A model generated the notes under the pieces. That model was not told the origin of the DNA, did no database searches, and was given only the letters and a program-made list of their open reading frames with translations. Positions 9,206 to 21,200 of a stretch of DNA of 39,724 nt are shown in pieces (position 1 is the stretch's first letter; each line of letters starts with the position of its first letter). A program made the position numbers and the translations under genes. Source of the stretch: Amphimedon queenslandica (lineage: Eukaryota > Porifera > Demospongiae > Haplosclerida > Niphatidae); assembly GCF_000090795.2 (NCBI RefSeq), contig NW_003546409.1, positions 96,122-135,845 of the forward strand, read 5' to 3'.

Positions 9206-12200
9206 TTAAAAATATCCAAAATTTATCACATTCACTGCCTCTCCTTTAGTAGAAGTCCAAGGGACAGCACCACCAGCTGCTCCAGTTTTCTAATGAACAC
9301 AAAAATGGAATATTTAATAAAGTATGTGTGCATGTAGTCAATGCAATCTGTTTTGTAAAATGGCCGTAACTTGAAAAGTTAATTTTTGAAAAATACCCAA
9401 GGCTATAGCCTATAGCCTTGGGAAATTTTCAGATTTTGGCCCGTTTTTTTAAATTGCCGTAACTCGAAAAATTGAAGTCGGAATCAGTTCAAACTTTCTA
9501 CACAGCATAAGGACATCAATATGTATCAAAAAATGTAATAAAAATTGGGAGTGATTTTGGAGCCATTTTTTGGAAAAAACCATGGGCTATATATAGCCTT
9601 GGGTATTTTCAGATTTTGGTTCATTTTTTTAAATGGCCATAACTCAAAAAATTGAAGTCGGAATCAGCTCAAACTTTCTACATAGCATAAGTACATCAAT
9701 ATGTATCAGAAAATGTAATAAAAATTGGGAGTGATTTGGGAGCCATTTTTTGGAAAAAACCATGGGCTACAGCCTTGGGTATTTTGCAAAACTTTGCAGC
9801 ACTTTTACTGCAGAGCTAAGTAGTAAATTTGCACTGACTTTGCTTGATGTGCTTGAGGAACTCTCCGTGGATGAGGTCAGCTTCCCTTTTCTCTTTTCTC
9901 CTCCTCTTTCAGATTCTGTAGAACTCTCAAGTATAATTCTTCCTTCCTTTTCTGGTGACTCAGCCAGCACTGAAGGATTGAGTATAACCCTGTCATTATC
10001 AGTAATGATTAGATTATATTTAGAGGGTAAGGTTTTAGGCAACGCCCCCTTGCTGCTGTCACTGCTTTCGCTTAGCTTCTTTCGTCTTTCCTTTTCTAAA
10101 AAATAGAAGCAACAAAACTATAAAATGAAGCTGCAGTTTAAAATATAATTTTCATTCATTGCAGGTTTGTAATAATTATATTATACCTCTATTTGTTAGT
10201 ATTTCTGCCTTTTTCAGTGACAGCTCAGCCAGTGTTGTCTCATTATGTAATTGAGCAGTATGATGCAACTCCTTTAATAAAAAGAAAAGTAAACTAAATT
10301 TCTTTACTCTTTCTTTCCCTCTCTCTTTCTCTTTGGCTTTTTTTACCATAAATAAATCTCTAGAAGACAGTTCAACTGCTAAGCTGAAAGCTTTTTGGAA
10401 ACGAGAGCTTCTAAGAAGTTGAAAGAAGAATCTCCTGGCCATTAGGTGAACTGGAGCCCGGTATTCATTTAGTATTGACTGAGAGAGGCCACTGGCAAAG
10501 AAACTACCAAGAGCTGATTCCATTAGCTCTGGAATAAAGAAAGAGAGAGAGAGAGAGGAGAGTGAAGGGGGGAGTAGAAATAAGATAAAGAAGAGAATGA
10601 GATGAGAAGAACCATGAGGGCTCACACCTTCATTTTCAGTTGAAGGATTGAGTGTCAGTAAGTGATCCATAAAGAGACTGAGACAGTTGAAGCAATTCTG
10701 AGGACTCAATTCCCAATTTAAAGACAATATCAACTCAACACACTACAGAAAACAACAAAAAAACAACAACAACAACAACAACAATAATAATAAACATAAC
10801 ATCCTCCTACCTGATGCAATTGCTTGTGTCTCAGATACTCCATCATTAATTCACAAACTGTCAGTTTTCCTTTGCTGTATACTCCCAGCTCTATCCTCAT
10901 TAGTACTATAGGACCTTGGGAAAACACCATCGCAAAGTTGTCATAGCAACCGCTGTGCCCCTCCCCCTCTCTGGAGACTGACGCCCACCCTGCATGTTCT
11001 AATTGTACAGGAACCCTGAAATAAAAATACATTAATCATAAAATATATAAATTATAAATTAATAAATTAGTTACTAATAGTAGTTATTAATAGCAGTTAT
11101 TACTATTCATTTATGTTTATTAATAGTTATTAATTTTTTGTACATATCGATCCTTATGCTATGTAAAAATTTTGAGTTACTTCCGACAAAAAACTTTCGA
11201 GTTACGGCCATTTTAAAAAATAGTAATAAAACTCACAAGCAGTGAGATCCAATCTGCAGTAGAGGTGTGGTACTAATATCAGTCACTACGTCACTAGTGA
11301 GTAGGAAGGAGAGAGGGTTTAGGGCACAATCAAGACACTGTATCTCGCCACGACTACCACAAACAAAAACAATAGCTCCAGCTGGGTGCCATGAGATATG
11401 AGATATGGATAACTAAAAGAAAGAGAGAGAGAGAGGAGAAAGATTTAAGAGAGCATTTAAATTAACATAAGAAGGAAGTTACTCGAATTTCTTACAAAAT
11501 AAGATTTTGCTTTCTTCACTTGATCTCTCTTTATATCAAACATTATCTAAAAATATTTTTTAAAAATAATTTAAAACTATCAAACATAATGAGTTACAAT
11601 CAATCCAGATTCACATCCAGCTGCTAGTAAGCTTTCGTCGTTATTAGGTGAGCAGACTTTAACTTGTGCTGTGAAAAGAGAGAGTTCAAAAAAAGAGAGG
11701 AGAGAATTTTAAAACCTTCGCTGCAAAACGTATTCTCAATAGAGTAAAGCGACGAAGATTGTCGGACATTTTTTCTATCGCTGCAATCAATGAGAGAGAC
11801 TTCATATTCAAATGATTTGGCTCCATCACTAGCAGCTGCCACTGACTCATCATCAGGCAATGACTGACCAAAAGCGTACAGTGTCTGACCACTAGTCTTA
11901 CTAGAGGAGAGGGAGAAAAAGGAAGAGAAAGAGGGAGAGAGAGAGGGGAAGAGAGTGAAAAAAGAGATAATTACTCAAAATTAAATCTAGTTTTGCTGTA
12001 CCTAAAGAACACTGCGGTTGGTTGACATTTTGTTTGTAGTTTAGTAAGAATTTCAGCCTTTCCATTACTACAAAGAACAAATAGCTAATGACTTATAAAT
12101 TAGACTAATTGTTATCAACATATGTTTTCAATCAATAAAATAGTAAATTTCAAATTATACTTTACTATAACACCTGCACCTTCCTTCTCTCCCCCGTCAA

Positions 12201-15200
12201 ACTGTCTCTTCTCTCTCTTTCTATCTTAATTGTTTCATGTTATTCACAGGCTGAACTAACACAAACTCAATGGGAGCTTATAAAGAGGAGAAACAGTGAG
12301 AACCAAAAGGGACAGCTTTAGAAGGAAGCATAATTATAATAATTAATATTAATTTCCATTACTACAAGGAACACATGAATAATGACATTAATGGCTTAAT
12401 TGTTAATTATCAAAAATTGTGAACAATATGTCTTCAATTAATACAATTGTAAATTTGAAATTATACTTTACTATAACAATTATTAATACACTTCCGCCTT
12501 CCTTCTCTCTCCCGTCAAACTGTCTCTCTCTCTCTCCCTCTCCCCCTCTCCCTCTATCTCTCTCTCTGTCTTGTTTCATGTTATTCACAGGCTGAACAAA
12601 CACAAACTCAATGGCAGCTTATAAAGAGGAGAGACAGAGAGAACCAAGAGCCAGTTGTACTAGTAGTATCTACATTGACTGGAATTGAACATGCATGACC
12701 AGTTAAAGTAAAAATTAATGTTAAATCACAACCACATACATTACTGGTACATCATAATAAGAGCAAGTACGATAATGAAAGGTAAACTCATTAAAGAAAC
12801 TTTGAGTTATGGTTAAAACATCACATGTTACAATTAAGATATTCTAACCCTTTCAGTTTAATCAGGACCATATTGGTGTGTTCTCCTGCCGCCATTGATG
12901 ACCATCGTAGACCACTGTCCTGTAAATCGCACCACCAGACGACCAGTAGATCTTGCTGTGGGTTGGTACACATGTGACGGTCTATCTGATGATCGGGAAG
13001 ACCTTTCACATCAAGTTCAAAAGCCCTAAAATAATATGAAGTTAATGACAAGTTGTACGAACAGAAGTATACCAAATATATTTTATTATCCATACACTAT
13101 CATATATATTCATCTTAGATTAGACTAGAGATCACATAGCATTGAGGAAATGTTTTTTAGTTTGAAAAATATTCGCTCGACAAGGAATGCATGAGAACGA
13201 AATTAAACTCCAAAAGAATATACCCACTATACTCTAAACACACTCAATAAATAATTTAATGAAACTGTGACTCTGTGAGCCAATTAGTTCCCAGATGGTT
13301 GCAGCTGCATTTTTTAATGCAAGATTTGAATCAGTCTTTAAATTATATTTATTTCATGAGTCATTTTGTTGTTGAATCGACTGCAGGCCAAGCAAATGTG
13401 GGCAGGTGTCTATTATTATTCATTGTTATTAATGTAAGTGAATGCATGAATAATGAGATAATGATTTTTTGATATGAGTGTGCATAGAAGAGATAATGAT
13501 ATAATTAGAAATAAAATGTTTATTAATCACTACAAGGTATGACAGACTGAGATAATGACATAATAATATATCAGCACAATGTAAACACACTTATGTGTGT
13601 GGGGGACAGTATTTAATTGTTACGACGAGTTTTCATCTCTGTGAACTTGAGAGTAGTGTATCCTTTCCAATCACGCCAAGAAATTCCTTGAACAATATTA
13701 ATAGCAGTATTAAAATAGTAACCATTAAGATTTGAACGAATGCAGTTTTTATACCACCAGGCACCAGTGCCAGACTGAGCACAGTTACCTCCTGACCATA
13801 CATCATTATCATTATCTCTTGTACTGAATCTCCTTCCATTATGATAAGCCAGACTATCCCCAGCAGTACCAGAGTATCCTCCTACTGTTAGTATATATTC
13901 AGTACTACCATCACCAACACTGAATGTAGAGTAGGTAGCATAAGCTGTGTTCCCCTCAAAGTCTCCCAGGTCCACTCTTAGTGTGTTTGATCCTTCTTTA
14001 GTAAGACGATGAATCTTGCTCAATCCTAACCAAAACTCACCAGTAAGGTTACCAAATCCGCTCTCGTAGTCAGTCCAGTTCCTATAGAAATCAACAGATC
14101 CATCTTGTCTCCTCTGAAATACAGTCCATCCACCACCATCAGTCTCCATATCACAGTATACCTGTGATCCAGTAGTGTATAATTATAAATTACTTTTAAC
14201 TAACTTCAAATGGAGTCCCTCCATCAGGATTAACAGTATAAACACCACTTATATCAAAACCAGCCTCAAACAAGCTCTTACAGCCTCTATTATCTACAAT
14301 CAGGGGCGTAGCTGGACCTTGGGTGACGGTAGGGCAAGGAAACAAAATGGCACGCGAAGCGCGCCGCAATTTTGGCCACACCCTTTTTACGTAACAAAAT
14401 GGAGGCATTTTCCTGCAAGCTGAGCAAAATCAGAGTGAAAATATCATTGTATATAGCTTTAAAAGAGCTGTGGTTATCAGCCATCCCCTTTTGAACAATG
14501 AATATAACCTTTTATGTTATGAATATAATTATAAGGCCACTTTGATGGTAGGGCCCAGGCCCCCTCAGGCCCTACCTCAGCTACGCCCCTGTCTACAATA
14601 AGTATATCATAAACTATTCCAGTTATATACAGTACCTGATGGACAATACTTTGGTCGTACTTTAGGACATAGAATATATCTTGTTATACCAATTCCTCTA
14701 ATGGTAAAAGTCTGCCCTAAGTTACTAATGATACAGCATACTCTTAGATACAATGATGGTTCCTGTTTATATCCAGTACAATCAGCCATACAATAAGATC
14801 CTTCTCCTTCATCAATGGCAGCTATTAAACACAGGAAAAACAAACATCTTTGACATTTTACCAGACTGTGCATGACTTTGACAAGGACTAGAATTTAAAG
14901 TAGAACACAGCTTCTGTTACTGTTTATGAGCCAAATTTATATCTTTAAATGTTACACTGCCCACACTCTTAATTAGCTTTTGATTGTCTAAAATTGTACA
15001 TTGCCCTGCCCATTAAAACTCTTAATTGATTCCTTATAAGATCAAGTGAGGGCAGTGTGACACTGTATCCAAGAAATAAAAAATGTAAAAATTTATTGGG
15101 AAATTCAATAAAAAATGCAAATGTAAACAGTAGCTGTAAACAGATAGCTTTAAATTCCAGTCCTTGTTAAATTCACATACAGTCTAGTAAAATGTCAAAG

Positions 15201-18200
15201 ATGTTCATCTTTATGTTGTTGTTGCTGTGTTTAATAGTTACCATTGATGAAGGAGACAGATCTTATCCACAAGGAATGAGAATGAAATTAAACTCCAATA
15301 GAATACCCACTATGTATATACTCTGTACGCATTCAGTGAATGATTCAATGAAACTGCAACTCTCTGCGAGTCAATTAGTCCCCAAATGGTTAGAGCTGCA
15401 TTTTTAAAATGAGCCAGTTTTTTTACTCATATTCATTTAATGAGTCATTTGTTTGTAATCAACAGTAGGCCAAGCAAGTATGGACTGGTAGTGCACTGTT
15501 TCTATTAGACTATTATTAATTTATTATTATTATTCATTGTTATAATGTATGTAATGAATACAAGGATAATGAGATAATGGTTTGTTGACATGGGCGTATA
15601 CAGGAGAGGTAATGATATAATTACAAATGAAATGTTAATTTATTAATGAAATAATAATCACTACAAGGTATGACAGACTGTAATATTGAAATGACATAAT
15701 AATATATCAGCACAATGTAAACACACTTATGTGTGTGGGGGACAGTATTTAATTGTTACGACGAGTTTTCATCTCTGTGAACGAGAGAGTAGTGTTTTGC
15801 CATCCATTCCATGTGATTCCTAAAATATTGTCAGTAGAAGTATTGAAATAACGACCATTAAGATTTGATAAAACACATGCATTATACCACCAACCACCAG
15901 CATGGAAACGGGTACAGTCATTTATCAACCATCTATCATTATCATTATCTCTTGTACTGAATCGCAATCCATTATGCCACCACAGACTATCCGTAGCAGT
16001 ACCAGAGTATCCTCCTACTGTTAGTATATATTCAGTACTACCATCACTAACACTGAATGTAGAGTAGTTAGCATATCTTGTGTCATTATCAAAGTCTTCC
16101 AGGTCCACTCTTAGTGTGTTTGATCCTTCTTTAGTAAGACGATGAATCTTGCTCAATCCTAACCAAAACTCACCAGTTAGGTCACCAAATCCGTTCTCGT
16201 AGTCAGTCCAGTTCCTATAGAAATCAACAGATCCATCTTGTCTCCTCTGAAATACAGTCCATCCACCACCATCAGTCTCCATATCACAGTATACCTGTGA
16301 TCCAATAGTGTATAATTATAAATTACTTTTAACTAACTTCAAATGGAGTCCCTCCATCAGGATTAACAGTATAAACACCACTAGTAGTATTACCATCCTC
16401 AAACAAGCTCTTACAGTCACTGATATCTATAATATAAGAATAAAACACTTCTACTATTATTGCAGTACCTTTTGGACAAGACTTTGGGTATACATTAGGA
16501 CAGAAAATATATTGTGTTATGCCAGTTTCTTGGATAGAAAAAGCCTGTCCTAAGTTACTGCTGTTACAGCATGTCCTTATATACAGTGATGGTTCATGTT
16601 TATATCCAGTACTAGCCATACAATAAGATCCTTCTCCTTCATCAATGGTAACTATTAAACACAGCAACAACAACATAAAGATGAACATCTTTGACATTTT
16701 ACTAGACTGTACGTGAGTTGAACAAGGACTGGAATTTAAAGCAAAACTGGGCTTCTGTTACTGTTTATAAGCCAACTTTATGTTTTGATTATGTCAAACT
16801 GCCCACACTCTTAATTAGCTTTTGGTTGTCTAGAAAATTAGACATTTGCCCTGCCCATTAATATTTTATTAAAACTATTAATTGATTATAAGATCAAGTG
16901 AGGGCAGTGTGAGATTGTATCCAAGAAATAAAAAATGTGGCAATTTATTAGGAAATTCAATAACAAATCCTAACGCAAACAGTAGCCGTAAAAAGGTAGT
17001 TTAATTTATATTCCAGCCCTTGTCAAACTCACGTACAGTCTAGTAAAATGTCAAAGATGTTCATCTTTATGTTGTTGTTGCTGTGTTTAATAGTTACCAT
17101 TGATGAAGGAGAAGGATCTTATTGTATGGCTAGTACTGGATATAAACATGAACCATCACTGTATATAAGGACATGCTGTATCATTAGTAACTTAGGACAG
17201 GCTTTTTCTATCCAAGAAACTGGCATAACACAATATATTTTCTGTCCTAATGAATACCCAAAGTCTTGTCCAAAAGGTACTGCAATAATAGTAGAAGTGT
17301 TTAATTCTTGCATTATAGGTGATTGTAAGAGCTTGTTTGAGGATGGTATTACTACTAGTGGTGTTTATACTATTAATCCTGATGGAGGGACTCCATTTGA
17401 AGTTGGTTAAAAGTGATTTATAATTATACACTATTGGATCACAGGTATACTGTGATATGGAGACTGACGGTGGTGGATGGACTGTATTTCAGAGGAGACA
17501 AGATGGATCTGTTGATTTCTATAGGAACTGGACTGACTACGAGAACGGATTTGGTAACCTTACTGGTGAGTTTTGGTTAGGACTGAGCAAGATTCATCGT
17601 CTTACTAAAGAAGGATCAAACACACTAAGAGTGGACCTGGGAGACTTTGAGGGGAACACAAGTTATGCTAACTACTCTACATTTAATGTTGGTAACAGTA
17701 GTACTGCATATATACTAACAGTAGAAGACTATGCTGGTATTGCTGGGGATAGCATGAGGCGTCATAACAGAATGAAGTTCACTACAAGAGATAATGATAA
17801 TGATCGCAGGCCAGATGATAACTGTGCTCAGGCCTATATTGGTGCCTGGTGGTATAATAATTGCTATCGTTCAAATCTTAATGGACTTTATTTCAATACT
17901 TCAACTAATAATACTGAAGGAATTGTTTGGGTCAATTGGACAAATGGACACAGTACTCTCAAGTTCACAGAGATGAAAACTCGTTCTAACAATTAAATAC
18001 TGTCCCCCACACACATAAGTGTGTTTACATTGTGATGATATATTATTATGTCATTTCAATATTACAGTCTGTCATACCTTGTAGTAATTATTAATAATTA
18101 TTTGAAGTATGTCTACAAGTATTGCCTGCAGCAAGGACATGCCCAAATAAACCAATCAATAATTAGCCATATAGCTTGAAATTTTCATGGAATGTAAATT

Positions 18201-21200
18201 TTGTGGTTTTCGTGGTTTTGGGGCTTCCCACAAAATTAAAACCCACAAAATCATTGAAGTGCCATCCCCTTAAAGGCCACGTAAACTGTCAACCACAAAA
18301 ATTGAACCACAAAAATTGAACCACGAATTGCCCCACTATAGGAGCAAACCACGAAAATTTAGACCCACAAAAATTTCAAGCTATAGGGTACTATATAAAT
18401 AATAATTCATAGACACAACAAGTCCACATCAACAATTTAGCATCAGCCTCACCCTCACCTGTGAAACTGTCAATAAAATGAGAGTGGCCAAAATGCATAT
18501 AATCCTTATTATTTCAATGTTATAAGTATTTGGCACTAAATATATAAATCATACAGTAACTATTAAAGACTAGTAAACAATACTACATCATAAGTTGTTA
18601 TAACTACAGAATCAGTTAAGAGGCCTAATGTGAACAATTACTGTGTAACTAAGAAATAAAAAATGTGGCAAGGAATTTAATAAAAATTTTGAATGTAAAC
18701 AGTAACAGTGTACAGGTAGCTTTGAATTCCAGTCCCTGTTACAGTTGATTAAAATGTCAAAGATGTCCATCTTTATGTTGTTGTTGCTGTGTTTAATAGT
18801 TACCATTGATGAAGGAGAAGGATCTTATTGTATGGCTGATTGTACTGGATATAAACATGAACCATCACTGTATCTAAGAGTATGCTGTATCATTAGTAAC
18901 TTAGGACAGACTATTTGTATGAGAGAAGGAATAATGAAGATTGTCATGATATGTCCTGATGCAAGGCCACAAGCCTGTCCACCAGTAAGTGATTGTAAGA
19001 GCTTGTTTGAGGATGGTAATACTACTAGTGGTGTTTATACTATTAATCCTGATGGAGGGACTCCATTTGAAGTTAGTTAAAAGTAATTTATAATTATACA
19101 CTATTGGATCACAGGTATACTGTGATATGGAGACTGATGGTGGTGGATGGACTGTATTTCAGAGGAGACAAGATGGATCTGTTGATTTCTATAGAAACTG
19201 GACTGACTATGAGAATGGATTTGGTAACCTTACTGGTGAGTTTTGGTTAGGATTGAGCAAGATTCATCATCTTACTAAAGAAGGATCAAACACACTAAGA
19301 GTGGACCTGAGAGACTTTGAGGGGAACACAAGTTTTGCTAACTACTCTACATTTAATGTTAGTGATGGTAGTACTGAATATATACTAACAGTAGGAGGAT
19401 ACTCTGGTACTGCTGGGGATAGTCTGGAGTATCATAATGGAAGGAGATTCAGTACAAGAGATAATGATAATGATATATGGGCAAATCCCGGCAATTGTGC
19501 TCAGTACTACACTGGTGCCTGGTGGTATGGTCACTGCTATCATTCAAATCTTAATGGTCTTTATTTTCACACTGTAACTGAACATGGACGAGGAGTTACC
19601 TGGCGGGATTGGAAAGGATTCATCAGTCTCTCGTTCACAGAGATGAAAACTCGTCGTAACAATTAAATACTGTCCCCCACACACATAAGTGTGTTTACAT
19701 TGTGATGATATATTATTATGTCATTTTACCTTGTAGTGATTATTAACAATTATTGAAATATGTTGGCAGTTATATATATAGTTATATATATTATATATAT
19801 CATAATTATGACATCATCCTCTGATGTGGTCGGGTTTATATTTTTGTATATAAACCTGCCATTCAGAAATGCTGTCATCATTATGAAATATATCTTATAT
19901 AACATACTAGAACTGGTCAATATACAAAAGATATAGACCTTTGGTGGGTGTCCTCAGATGTGATATAGCCCTCGGGCCTGCGGCCCTTGGGCTATATCAC
20001 ATCCTTGGACACCCACCTCAGGTCTATATTTTTGTATATAGACCTGTTTAGTATGATATATATTATACAAATATGTTGGCAGTTATATATATTTTTATAT
20101 ATCGCGTCCTGTTGCATGCCCACATTTATTGATGAATAATTTTAAAATGATTTAGTCTAAATGTAATAACATTTAAGGAATATGGTAGTACTGCTTTGCA
20201 TTTTGATCCTTCCTTAAAATTTGTCCCTCAGCATGCTTTGTGGGAAAGAAATCCTGCTTATATATGTACATATATGTAAATGTAATAAAATTAGAGGAAT
20301 ACGGTAGTATTGTGTTGCATTTTGATCTTTCCTTCAAATTTTTCCTAATACATGCATGTCCTTATGTTGAGCTGATTCCAATCAAAGTTAGATTTTAAAA
20401 GTAATTTCTAAAGTTGCTCCAAATGACATACTGTATAGCCGGAAAATTTGGCGGTCTAAAAATTTGGCGGTTTTGCATCAAATTGCCTAAATATAATATT
20501 GGCGGTCTCTTAATTTGGCGGTTTACTATCTTGCCTTTTCTTTAAGCACTCTCAGCTTCTCTTGAAGCTGCTCCTTGCCAGTCCTTGCCCACAGTCTTGA
20601 CTGAAATAGTGAGAAATACTCAGAAATACTGTCATTTTTTAGTATCATGTGCTCATGACGGGATCCGCCCATCATTGCAATTATTATTGGCGGATATAAT
20701 ATTGGCGGTTTTATTTTGAACCGCCAATCCGCCAAATTTAATTCTCTGCCAAATTTTCCGGCTATACAGTATACTATATTGTCAACTCATGAAATATGTT
20801 GTTTAGTGTTTACCTCGCTTAGCATGCTTTGTGAGAAATACTACATGTACATGTACATTTACATTACATGTACATGTGTGGTTGATTACTTCAGATCTAT
20901 TGTTCCAAGTTTCTCTATTCTTTTCTTGAGTTTGTCGTGCGAGAGAGTAATGGCCGTCGGTGAATCAGTAGTACTCAACCTCCTACAAGGACTGAAGTAA
21001 TGAACCTTGCTTCCATCATTGTAGAGTATTACTAGTGACCCTGACAATATGAGAGCTAGGGAGAGAAGGGAAAGAGGGAGAGAAAAAAGAGGGGAGAAAA
21101 TAATATAAAAATGTATGAAGTACTATTGTACCTCTGTTAATTTTTCCATTTAGTTTCTGGATGATTGATCGATCTATGATTATGCTCTCTATGTCCCCAC

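Larger units (their letters stand above)
13026..20889 (-). other. 7.9-kb WDPCP intron hosting the FReP cluster
   Basis: The donor AA|GTAATC at 20889 and the acceptor TTTTAG|GG at 13026 join a lysine codon in frame. Inside lie FReP-B, C, D and E, an orphan FReP exon and several MITEs. 13026-13610 holds intron sequence shared with copy A and the FReP-B 3' flank. The other introns of this gene are mostly 45-780 nt. Confidence 0.85.

Noticed and set aside
13190-13310. A conserved segment (also 6260-6370 and 15262-15410) that reads WELIDSQRVAVSLNHSL on the - strand and looked like another WDPCP exon
   Set aside because: Copy B has a 2-nt change that breaks the frame, the donor phase does not fit the exon at 12849-13025, and the true upstream exon is at 20890-21055 with an exact phase match.
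20526-20735. Open frame of 69 codons on the - strand
   Set aside because: It lies wholly within the TA-flanked MITE and is made of its internal repeats.
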